Positions 1 through 5,486 of a stretch of DNA of 5,960 bases are shown here, in pieces. The position numbers and the translations under genes are program-made. The stretch is from NCBI GenBank assembly GCA_025358195.1, contig JANYKP010000200.1, positions 1 through 5,960 of the forward strand, read 5' to 3'. The stretch comes from Cyclobacteriaceae bacterium. Its GTDB lineage: Bacteria; Bacteroidota; Bacteroidia; Cytophagales; Cyclobacteriaceae. Every line of letters starts with the position of its first letter. The first letter of the stretch is position 1. The notes under the pieces are model-generated. The model saw only the letters and a program-made list of their open reading frames with translations, did no database searches and was not told the DNA's origin.

Positions 1-338
1 CGAGGGTAGTAGGTTACTCGGCTGCCAAAGCAGCTGTAGAAAATTTTACGCAATGGCTGGCGATCGAAATGGCTAAAAAGTTTGGCGAAGGAATCCGCGT
101 CAACGCAATCTCACCAGGTTTCTTTCTCACGGAACAAAACCGCACGTTACTTACCAACCCGGATGGAAGTTATACTGCCCGTGGACAAGCCGCAATCAAT
201 CAAACGCCCTTCGCACGCTTCGGAAAACCAGAGGAATTGATTGGAACATTAGTCTGGCTTTGCTCGGACGCCTCCGCTTTCGTCACGGGTGTGAACGTTC
301 CAGTTGATGGTGGCTTTAATGTTTTTGGTGGCGTATAA
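1..338 (+). CDS. SDR-family oxidoreductase, probable D-mannonate oxidoreductase (fructuronate reductase), 3' part only
   Basis: Only the last 111 codons are visible (reading frame from base 3, stop TAA at 336-338); the 5' end lies outside the window. The visible part opens with the SDR catalytic motif YxxxK as YSAAK (codons 5-9 of the visible part). The typical SDR segment RVNAISPGFF follows, then a TPFARFGKPEEL segment, and the family ending FVTGVNVPVDGGF with the tail NVFGGV. The NAISPGFFLTEQNR stretch and the GGF...GV tail recall SDR-type D-mannonate oxidoreductases (Bacillus YjmF/UxuB-like), which reduce D-fructuronate to D-mannonate with NAD(P)H in the cytoplasm. The complete uxaC next door, on the same strand, makes fructuronate and supports that reading. 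A different sugar-acid or polyol SDR (KduD-like, gluconate 5-dehydrogenase-like) is the main alternative. The ATG at 69 is an internal methionine, not the start. SDR membership is very secure; the substrate is inferred. Confidence 0.9.
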   Translation, partial: RVVGYSAAKAAVENFTQWLAIEMAKKFGEGIRVNAISPGFFLTEQNRTLLTNPDGSYTARGQAAINQTPFARFGKPEELIGTLVWLCSDASAFVTGVNVPVDGGFNVFGGV

Positions 339-352
339 AAATTAGTATATCA

Positions 353-428
353 CCGGGAGACTATTGGTCCCGGAGGGACAAAATCTTGGTAGAAAAAGAT
401 CATGTGGTTTTCGAAGTCCCGTAGGGAC
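353..428. repeat. Pair of GTCCC/GGGAC palindromes, likely dispersed repeat element
   Basis: Two short palindromes of the same design lie 49 bp apart: GTCCC-GGA-GGGAC at 367-379 and GTCCC-GTA-GGGAC at 416-428. Each is followed by a similar A-rich tail (ACAAAAT and ACGAAAT from the last two palindrome bases). A further arm CCGGGA at 353-358 can pair with TCCCGG at 368-373 over a 9-base loop. Between the palindromes, GAAAA (392-396) can pair with TTTTC (408-412). The element lies in the gap between the SDR gene and uxaC. From memory, similar GTCCC...GGGAC palindromes recur in intergenic DNA of Bacteroidota; that it is a multi-copy element in this genome is inference. It could also form a hairpin in a SDR-uxaC readthrough transcript. 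Confidence 0.6.
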
Positions 429-533
429 GAAATATTATTTCGACGTTAAAGAATGAAATCACCGCGTATCATATTTTCGGTTAACCCATTTTCATTGTGA
501 CATTGTTTTTGATAACCCAGTACTAGTTCATTT

Positions 534-1946
534 ATGGTCAAAACAGCAAAACCTTTTTTAAATTCTGGTTTTCTATTAGAGAGCGAGGTAGCTGTCCAAT
601 TGTACGAACAATTCGCCGCACCGATGCCCATCATCGATTACCACAATCACCTATCGCCGAAGGACATTTCTGAAAACCGGAAATTCAACAACCTTACAGA
701 GGTCTGGCTGGCCGGGGATCACTATAAATGGCGAGCGATGCGGGCCAACGGCGTCTCCGAAAAGTATTGCACGGGCGATGGCACACCGTTTGAAAAATTT
801 AATGAATGGGCGAAGACCGTACCTTACACCATGCGGAACCCCCTGTATCACTGGACGCATCTGGAATTGAAGAATTATTTTGGGATCACGAAAATATTGG
901 ATGAGACAACGGCAAAGGAAATTTACGATCAATGTTCTGCGATGCTGCAGCAGGAGGATTTCAGCACGCAAGGGCTGTTAAAGAAAATGAATGTAGAGGT
1001 GGTTTGCACCACGGACGATCCTATTGATAGTCTGGAGCATCATCAAAACTTTTCGAAGAGCGGTGCCGCGCTTAAAATGTTTCCGTCGTTTCGTCCTGAT
1101 AAAGTCTATTCGACCGATCTGCCAAGATCCTATAATGAGTATTTGAACAAACTGTCGGACGTTTCCCAACAACCAATCAAGACGTTTGATGATTTGATCG
1201 CGGCACTTACAAAGCGTATCGACTTCTTTCATGAACTGGGATGCCGGTCAGCCGATCATGGCCTCGAATATTTATACTTTGACCCCGAGGCATTGTCAAA
1301 GGCATCATCGTTATTCAAGAAGGTTCGCGATGGCATGTCATTAACGAAGGAAGAAAGTCTGCAATTCAGTTGCGCCGTATTAATCCGGCTTTGTCAGAAA
1401 TATCACGCCATTGGATGGGCGCAGCAATTCCATGTGGGTGCCCTTCGCAATAGCAACACGCGGATGATGCGCCTGTTAGGTCCGGATACCGGCTTTGATT
1501 CGATCAGCGATTTTCCGCAAGCGCATCATATGGCCCGGTTCTTCGATTATTTAGACACCACAAGCCAACTGGCCCGCACCATCATTTATAACCTGAATCC
1601 ATCACAAAATGAAGTCTTTGCGACCATGGCAGGAAATTTCAATGATGGATCCGCGCCGGGCAAGATTCAATTCGGTTCCGCCTGGTGGTTTCAGGATCAG
1701 AAAGACGGCATGGAGAAACAACTGAATGCGTTGTCAAACCTGGGACTAATCGCGCGGTTTGTGGGGATGGTGACAGATTCACGAAGCTTTCTCTCCTTTC
1801 CGCGTCATGAATATTTTAGGAGGATACTTTGCAATTTGATTGGGAAGGATGTAGAGAGAGGGGAGTTGCCCGGGAACATGGAGCGGTTGGGAAAATTGGT
1901 GCAGGATATTTGTTATAATAATGCTAAGAATTACTTTAAGCTTTAG
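534..1946 (+). CDS. uxaC: Glucuronate isomerase UxaC (uronate isomerase)
   Basis: Cytoplasmic aldose-ketose isomerase of the amidohydrolase-like fold that converts D-glucuronate to D-fructuronate (and galacturonate to tagaturonate), the entry step of hexuronate catabolism. The protein has 470 residues, the usual length of the family. It shows the N-terminal metal-site motif DYHNHL (H37 and H39), the GCRSADHGL segment (236-244), QFHVGALRN (298-306), the GPDTGFDS signature (316-323), and the strongly conserved C-terminal TDSRSF...PRHEYFRR block (414-428) before a last segment ending NNAKNYFKL. The ATG at 534 is chosen because the family N-terminus (a short lead into FLLESEVAVQLYEQFA) begins there; no clear Shine-Dalgarno precedes it, as is common in Bacteroidota. 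It follows the probable fructuronate reductase gene after 195 bp on the same strand, so co-expression is likely, though the gap leaves room for its own promoter. No truncation or missing motif is seen. Confidence 0.97.
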   Translation: MVKTAKPFLNSGFLLESEVAVQLYEQFAAPMPIIDYHNHLSPKDISENRKFNNLTEVWLAGDHYKWRAMRANGVSEKYCTGDGTPFEKFNEWAKTVPYTMRNPLYHWTHLELKNYFGITKILDETTAKEIYDQCSAMLQQEDFSTQGLLKKMNVEVVCTTDDPIDSLEHHQNFSKSGAALKMFPSFRPDKVYSTDLPRSYNEYLNKLSDVSQQPIKTFDDLIAALTKRIDFFHELGCRSADHGLEYLYFDPEALSKASSLFKKVRDGMSLTKEESLQFSCAVLIRLCQKYHAIGWAQQFHVGALRNSNTRMMRLLGPDTGFDSISDFPQAHHMARFFDYLDTTSQLARTIIYNLNPSQNEVFATMAGNFNDGSAPGKIQFGSAWWFQDQKDGMEKQLNALSNLGLIARFVGMVTDSRSFLSFPRHEYFRRILCNLIGKDVERGELPGNMERLGKLVQDICYNNAKNYFKL

Positions 1947-2071
1947 TTGCGTTCCCTATTTTGGCGCAAGTCTTCAAATTAAAAATGCGCGTCTGGTTCA
2001 GGTCTTGCGCGGAGGATTGACGGGTTGAGAGACTTGGACCCATCATGGAGCCCGGATTTCAATCCGACTCG

Positions 2072-2103
2072 ACTGCCTACTGCCAACTTGCCTACTGCCT
2101 ACT
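2072..2103. repeat. Heptanucleotide repeat tract, ACTGCCT type
   Basis: Consecutive units of 7, 7, 8 and 7 bp read ACTGCCT, ACTGCCA, ACTTGCCT, ACTGCCT, then a partial ACTT. The tract lies in the 216-bp gap (1947-2162) between the convergent uxaC and methyltransferase genes. The rest of that gap holds no ORF or clear terminator that I can support. The 7-bp period matches the unrelated heptads at 3072-3377. Confidence 0.75.
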
Positions 2104-2162
2104 TTTCTGAACGGAGGACATAAGAAATTTGCATACACCTTACCTCAGAAAAAACAAACTAC

Positions 2163-3023
2163 CTACCGCGGCAATGCCTTCATGAATAAAAAATCATCCG
2201 AGTTTCCTTTTTTCCTGAAATCATCGGCAATCTTCAACAATTGATCACTGCTGGTCCTGATATCCATCACTTCCGAACGATGTCTCATGAGTTTCACGTA
2301 ATTGAAATGGGGTGTAATGAGATCAAAAAAATCTTTGTTGGAAACACCGGCGACATTTTCCAGATGGTGTGGTATGTATTCAATATATAAGAACCTTGAT
2401 TTTCTCAGGGATTCCTGCATCCCCTTCAAGGCAAAGAATTCTGCACCCTCAATGTCCATAATGATGCCCTGCGGCTCTGGGAGGTGCTCCAATTCGATGT
2501 GCTTGTCCAGACTGATCATGCTGACTTCGATTGTCTTTGGAGAGTCATAGTTATAGAGGTAGCTATCTTTCCGTGGTTTCATTTTACTTCCACCGGAATT
2601 CATTCGGTTCTGATAAAATTCAATTTTACGGACAGTGTCACCGACGGCAAGGTTAAACAGCCGGGTGTTGGTCAGTGTGTTCAGGTGAACGTTAGTCTTC
2701 AGATATTCAAATGTCTCCGGGTTGGCTTCGTAGCCGATTATTTCTTTGCTCTTTTTAGCAAGAGGTATGAGCAGGGCGCCGATGTGAGTTCCTATCACAT
2801 AGACTGCATCATCTTTTGTAAGGAGATCTTGAAGCGTTGAGATTTCAGGAGTGTCGTACGCACCTTTAAAACCCAATGACTTACCCACGGAAACGTCGTC
2901 GATGGGCGCTGCCAGTAGGCCATTGGCTGTATTATAAATCACGCCCTGCGCATACTTGCCCAGGATTCTTTTTCTGAGGTCAGCGAAAATCCTAAGCTTA
3001 AGAAAATTGAATCGATGTCCCAT
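2163..3023 (-). CDS. FkbM-family SAM-dependent methyltransferase
   Basis: A 286-residue class I methyltransferase of the FkbM type. These enzymes usually O-methylate sugars, polyketides or other small or surface molecules; the substrate here is unknown. Visible features in order: a lead domain with the GAYDTPE segment (54-60) that commonly precedes the Rossmann fold in this family; SAM motif I as VYVIGTHIG (74-82), a variant of the usual VDVGANIG; motif II with the acidic residue in GYEANPETFEYLK (E99); and the family hallmark IIMDIEGAEFFALKG (187-201), equivalent to the KxDVEGxExxxLxG signature. No signal peptide or membrane helix is apparent, so it should be cytoplasmic. The ATG at 3023 gives a family-like N-terminus. 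It stands alone: it converges with uxaC and is separated from the upstream desaturase gene by 355 bp of repeat DNA, so it probably has its own promoter, which I could not locate convincingly. Confidence 0.9.
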   Translation of the reverse strand: MGHRFNFLKLRIFADLRKRILGKYAQGVIYNTANGLLAAPIDDVSVGKSLGFKGAYDTPEISTLQDLLTKDDAVYVIGTHIGALLIPLAKKSKEIIGYEANPETFEYLKTNVHLNTLTNTRLFNLAVGDTVRKIEFYQNRMNSGGSKMKPRKDSYLYNYDSPKTIEVSMISLDKHIELEHLPEPQGIIMDIEGAEFFALKGMQESLRKSRFLYIEYIPHHLENVAGVSNKDFFDLITPHFNYVKLMRHRSEVMDIRTSSDQLLKIADDFRKKGNSDDFLFMKALPR

Positions 3024-3071
3024 TGTTGAGTTTCTAAACTTACAACAGTCCGCTGAGATAAACAGAACTAT

Positions 3072-3106
3072 TGGCTGTTGGGTGCTGGGTCTTGGGTTTT
3101 GGGTTG
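3072..3106 (-). repeat. Heptanucleotide repeat tract, NNNCCCA type, minus orientation
   Basis: Read on the minus strand, five 7-bp units follow each other without interruption: CAACCCA, AAACCCA, AGACCCA, GCACCCA and the variant ACAGCCA. On the plus strand the tract is the G-rich TGGGTNN series. Bases 3086-3102 are the exact reverse complement of 3206-3222 (17 bp) in the forward tract. It starts 49 bp upstream of the methyltransferase start codon. Confidence 0.85.
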
Positions 3107-3157
3107 TTCGCGGGGGTGATTTAGAAAATTATTAATAATGATTGTCGAATTAATGAC

Positions 3158-3230
3158 GAATGATGAATTACGACAACTGGTCTCCATCTCCAATGCCGCA
3201 CAAGGCCAAAACCCAAGACCCAAGAGCCAA
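3158..3230 (+). repeat. 73-bp direct repeat, copy 1
   Basis: Aligned without gaps to 3292-3364 at an offset of 134 bp, this copy matches at 70 of 73 positions (differences at 3194, 3204 and 3217). It consists of an A+T-rich lead (GAATGATGAATTACGAC), a mixed core around CAACTGGTCTCCATCTCCAA, and the start of a heptad tract. A looser match upstream (AGAAAATTA at 3123-3131 and 3268-3276) suggests that the duplicated unit was originally longer. Confidence 0.9.
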
Positions 3231-3236
3231 AACCCA
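3202..3236 (+). repeat. Heptanucleotide repeat tract, NNNCCCA type, copy B
   Basis: Five uninterrupted 7-bp units: AAGGCCA, AAACCCA, AGACCCA, AGAGCCA, AAACCCA. It overlaps the right end of the first 73-bp direct repeat and is followed by ACTA, as is the tract at 3336-3377. Confidence 0.85.
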
Positions 3237-3273
3237 ACTATATCCTAATAGTCAAGGCTGTAGATTGAGAAAA

Positions 3274-3301
3274 TTATGAATGTTGAATAATGAATGATGA
3301 A
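3274..3301 (+). repeat. A+T-rich heptanucleotide repeat tract, NNNTGAA type
   Basis: Four uninterrupted 7-bp units: TTATGAA, TGTTGAA, TAATGAA, TGATGAA. The tract leads directly into the second 73-bp repeat. The equivalent place in the first copy keeps only two clean units, TGACGAA (3154-3160) and TGATGAA (3161-3167), preceded by more degenerate sequence. Confidence 0.75.
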
Positions 3302-3364
3302 TTACGACAACTGGTCTCCATCTCCAACGCCGCACAAAGCCAAAACCCAAAACCCAAGAGCCAA
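3292..3364 (+). repeat. 73-bp direct repeat, copy 2
   Basis: Second copy of the unit at 3158-3230, with 70 of 73 identical positions. The left end is embedded in the A+T-rich heptads and the right end in the C+A-rich heptads, so both sides of the duplication lie in 7-bp-periodic sequence. Confidence 0.9.
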
Positions 3365-3377
3365 CACCTTTCACCCA
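3336..3377 (+). repeat. Heptanucleotide repeat tract, NNNCCCA type, copy C
   Basis: Six 7-bp units: AAAGCCA, AAACCCA, AAACCCA, AGAGCCA, the degenerate ACACCTT, and TCACCCA. The next bases, ACTA, contain the complement of the TAG stop codon of the desaturase gene (3379-3381). The 8-mer CCCAACTA at 3374-3381 also ends the tract at 3202-3236 (3233-3240), so the repeat sequence reaches into the stop codon. Confidence 0.8.
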
Positions 3378-3378
3378 A

Positions 3379-4356
3379 CTACAGCTGACGCAGCGTAATC
3401 ATCTCTTCCCGCTCAGGATCCCACACCTTGAGCCGGAAACACTTCCACATCTCAATTGGATTCCATGAGGTTGTTGTAACGTTCTTTAGTTCGGGCATAC
3501 TCTTCATGGCCTCTTTCAAACGGTAAAATGGGATCCGTGAATTGAGATGATGCACATGATGATAGCCAATATCCGCTGTGAACCATTGCATGATTGGATT
3601 CATTTTCATGTAGCTGGTAGATGCCAACGCCGCATTGTCATAAGACCAGTCCTGATTTTCACGGAATTTAGCGCCCGGAAAATTATGCTGGCTATAGAAA
3701 ACGTAGGAGCCCATTCCAAAAGCAAGGAAGAATGGAAGCCACCAGACCAGAATGAGTCCTTCAATTCCAAGAAAATACCAGGTAAGATATCCGAGGCCCC
3801 AATGTAATAGCAATGAGATCAGTGAATCGATATGCTTTGACGGACTCTGAATAAAAGATTTCAGATTCAACCAATAGGTGAATAGCGTAAAGTAGCCCAA
3901 CAATATCGTGGCAGGGTGCCTGTTTATCAAATAGATCCTTTTTTCCATCTTGGTAAGGCTCAAAAAACGCTGTTTGCTAACGGTTGGATAGGAGCCAATT
4001 CCAGCAATGGTCAATTTTGAGTTGTTATTGTGATGATGCTCGTGCGTCCGCCGCCAAATGGTTTCAGGGGCAAGCAAATAGATGCCCAAGGCAGTCATTA
4101 ACCATTCGGCAACGGCGGACTTCTGGAGAATGGCGCGGTGCTGGTAATCGTGGTAAATGACAAACATTCGCATGTAGGTCAATCCGCCGCAAATGCTTAA
4201 TAATATGCGAAAAAAGAGCGGAATGCGGTCCATGGATATGAAGGTCAATAGAACACCTGCCAGAAGCATCGTAAGCAGGACTTCCACCCAGCTTCTCAGC
4301 GGGTTTTCTCCGGCAAACTGCTTGCTGGCCTGTATTAATTCTTTACCTGTCCGCAT
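3379..4356 (-). CDS. Membrane fatty acid desaturase (acyl-lipid desaturase type)
   Basis: A 325-residue integral membrane di-iron enzyme of the fatty acid desaturase superfamily, expected to insert a double bond into membrane acyl chains using O2 and an electron donor. All three histidine boxes are present: HDYQH (69-73), HEHHH (105-109) and HHVHH (266-270), plus an extra conserved-type histidine in SQHNFPG (H224). The surrounding text DIGYHHVHHLNSRIPFYRL resembles acyl-lipid omega-6/delta-12-like desaturases more than carotenoid hydroxylases or ketolases, though regiospecificity cannot be read from sequence. Hydrophobic segments lie at about 24-40, 47-67, 82-96, 150-165, 178-196 and 200-221, consistent with the usual multi-span topology and cytoplasmic histidine boxes. 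The start at 4356 lies 41 bp after the acyltransferase stop on the same strand, suggesting one transcript. Its stop codon borders heptad repeat DNA. Confidence 0.94.
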   Translation of the reverse strand: MRTGKELIQASKQFAGENPLRSWVEVLLTMLLAGVLLTFISMDRIPLFFRILLSICGGLTYMRMFVIYHDYQHRAILQKSAVAEWLMTALGIYLLAPETIWRRTHEHHHNNNSKLTIAGIGSYPTVSKQRFLSLTKMEKRIYLINRHPATILLGYFTLFTYWLNLKSFIQSPSKHIDSLISLLLHWGLGYLTWYFLGIEGLILVWWLPFFLAFGMGSYVFYSQHNFPGAKFRENQDWSYDNAALASTSYMKMNPIMQWFTADIGYHHVHHLNSRIPFYRLKEAMKSMPELKNVTTTSWNPIEMWKCFRLKVWDPEREEMITLRQL

Positions 4357-4397
4357 ACCTTGGAATAAAAGGCAAAGTTAAGAAAACCAATGCAATT

Positions 4398-5291
4398 TCA
4401 GGAGGCTGTGTTAGCAGTAGCCGATTGCGGCTTTCGCGAATATTTCCACCTCCGGTGCGACCAAAGCCAGGTGGTTGGATCAAGCACAATCTCTCGTTCA
4501 AGTCGCCGCATGAAGGTTTCGGAAATCTCATTTTCGGCAGTCTCTTTGGGATTGGCAACCATTAGTTCAAGGTACACTTCGTAGTATCCCCGGCGTTCGC
4601 GCTTTACATTGATATAAACTATCGGATAATTAAACTTTATCGCTAGTTTTTCTGGTCCTGTAAATACGGCTGTGTCTTGATTGAGGAAGGTGGTCCAGTA
4701 GGTCTTATCCTGTGGGGCGCTCTGGTCGGCAATGAACGTAGTTGCAGTTAACATGCCTCGATTCGCAACCATGTTCCGTAACGTTAGATTTACAGGCGTG
4801 ATGCGGGTGCCAAATTTTGTTCGCATACGCACCATCATTTTGTCAAAATACGGATTGGAAAGAGGCCGGTAAATCACCACAAGTTGATGACGGGTGTTGA
4901 GGGTGAAGCTAGGGCCGGCCCATTCCCAATTACCATAATGTCCCATCACGATGATGAAGCTTCTTTTTTCCTGATAGAGCTTATCCAGCCACCCAGCACT
5001 ATGGAAATTACAACGCTCACGGGCCTCTTTTTCAGTCATTGTTAACGTCTTCAGCGTTTCCAGGATCAAGTCGCACAAGTAACGATAGTAGGATTCTGCC
5101 AGCACCTCAATTTCAGCCCCTGTTTTCTCGGGAAATGAGTTTCGAAGGTTTTGGTTGACCACTTCCTTGCGGTAGCCCGTGAGCCGGAGGATGTGGTAAA
5201 AAAAATCGGACACTTTGTACAACGCACCAAATGGCAATGATGCAATCAGGTAGAGAAAGGGATAGCTTAAATAGAATAGCAAAGCCTGCAT
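4398..5291 (-). CDS. LpxL/HtrB-like lysophospholipid (lipid A) acyltransferase
   Basis: A 297-residue acyltransferase of the bacterial lipid A late-acyltransferase family, which transfers an acyl chain from acyl-ACP to a lipid acceptor at the inner membrane. The N-terminus is hydrophobic (about residues 3-24), fitting a membrane anchor. The catalytic HX4E dyad is seen as GHYGNWEW (H118, E123). Further family blocks follow: YRPLSNPYFDKMMVRMRTKFG (141-161, acceptor/donor-binding region) and FIADQSAP (186-193). The length is near the usual 290-310. In Bacteroidota such proteins may acylate lipid A or other lipids such as amino-acid lipids, so the acceptor is open. ATG 5291 is chosen because it gives the family-typical short hydrophobic N-terminus; no Shine-Dalgarno is visible. 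It is divergent from the propeller gene (195-bp gap) and lies 41 bp upstream of the desaturase gene, with which it probably forms an operon. Confidence 0.93.
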   Translation of the reverse strand: MQALLFYLSYPFLYLIASLPFGALYKVSDFFYHILRLTGYRKEVVNQNLRNSFPEKTGAEIEVLAESYYRYLCDLILETLKTLTMTEKEARERCNFHSAGWLDKLYQEKRSFIIVMGHYGNWEWAGPSFTLNTRHQLVVIYRPLSNPYFDKMMVRMRTKFGTRITPVNLTLRNMVANRGMLTATTFIADQSAPQDKTYWTTFLNQDTAVFTGPEKLAIKFNYPIVYINVKRERRGYYEVYLELMVANPKETAENEISETFMRRLEREIVLDPTTWLWSHRRWKYSRKPQSATANTAS

Positions 5292-5354
5292 TGGAAAAGT
5301 TTACCGGACCGCAATTTAAGCTCCTTATCTTGATCTGAAAATCGCCACGCATTG

Positions 5355-5413
5355 AGTAATGAAGCCTCAGCCGTAATAGGCACGCAGATCTGCGATTCTG
5401 AGGCTTGCTTACT
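5355..5413. repeat. 59-bp nested inverted repeat in the divergent intergenic region
   Basis: Outer arms AGTAATGAAGCCTCAG (5355-5370) and CTGAGGCTTGCTTACT (5398-5413) pair at 14 of 16 positions, including a perfect 9-bp inner part (AAGCCTCAG with CTGAGGCTT). Inside lies a perfect 12-bp palindrome, CGCAGATCTGCG (5383-5394), placed off centre: 12 bases separate it from the left arm and 3 from the right. As RNA or cruciform DNA this would give a long stem with a second hairpin on top. It sits between the divergent acyltransferase and propeller genes, so it is badly placed for a terminator. An operator, a structured 5' leader or a mobile palindromic repeat is possible. Confidence 0.75.
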
Positions 5414-5434
5414 GAAATCATACCAGTTACGGCA

Positions 5435-5465
5435 TTTGATTCGAACCGTTGACTTCTTACTTTTC
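5435..5465 (+). promoter_or_regulatory. Putative Bacteroidota-type promoter of the PD40 propeller gene
   Basis: TTTG at 5435-5438, a 19-base spacer, then TACTTTTC at 5458-5465. This fits the Bacteroidota pattern TTTG-N19-21-TAnnTTTG except for the last base. It is 21 bp upstream of the ATG at 5487, which would leave a short 5' leader. The call rests on pattern match and position only. Confidence 0.4.
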
Positions 5466-5486
5466 CGGTATGCAACCTCCGATCAA

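Larger units (their letters stand above)
3024..3378. other. 355-bp gene-free region built largely of 7-bp-periodic repeats
   Basis: Between the methyltransferase start (3023) and the desaturase stop codon (3379-3381) I see no ORF with coding character and no RNA gene. Most of the stretch is repeat sequence: an inverted heptad tract (3072-3106), two direct copies of a 73-bp unit (3158-3230 and 3292-3364), two forward heptad tracts (3202-3236 and 3336-3377) and an A+T-rich heptad run (3274-3301). The promoter of the methyltransferase gene should lie at the left end, and any terminator of the desaturase transcript at the right end; neither is recognisable. Confidence 0.85.

Noticed and set aside
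472..479. TATTTTCG upstream of uxaC as a -7 element
   Set aside because: Two of the last bases are displaced relative to TAnnTTTG and no TTTG occurs at the right spacing upstream.
651..1232. Minus-strand open frames of 106 and 84 codons
   Set aside because: Antisense to uxaC, whose coding status is certain; no recognisable motifs.
1964..2010. Perfect 7-bp inverted repeat GCGCAAG/CTTGCGC just after uxaC as a possible terminator
   Set aside because: The loop is 33 bases and no T-run follows, so it does not look like an intrinsic terminator; a 7-bp match in 47 bp can occur by chance.
2302..2840. Plus-strand open frames of 82 and 118 codons
   Set aside because: They lie antisense within the FkbM methyltransferase gene and show no family features; they are shadow frames.
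3035..3042. TAAGTTTA on the minus strand as a -7 element for the methyltransferase gene
   Set aside because: No TTTG lies at a suitable distance upstream, and the implied leader before the ATG at 3023 would be only a few bases.
3379..4356. Carotenoid ketolase or hydroxylase as the function of the three-histidine-box protein
   Set aside because: The text around the third box (HHVHHLNSRIPFYRL) and the length fit acyl-lipid desaturases better, and no carotenoid gene is adjacent.
5355..5413. Integron attC site as the identity of the nested palindrome
   Set aside because: The AAC/GTT core sites are missing, and no integrase or cassette-like gene is present.
5296..5470. Similar ACTTTTCC strings near both divergent start codons (with TACCGG/CCGGTA next to them) as a paired operator
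   Set aside because: The spacing to the two start codons differs strongly (1 bp versus about 20 bp) and the match is short, so coincidence is likely.
5113..5475. Minus-strand 120-codon open frame spanning the divergent region
   Set aside because: It overlaps the well-supported acyltransferase gene in another frame, covers the nested palindrome, and its translation shows no recognisable domain.
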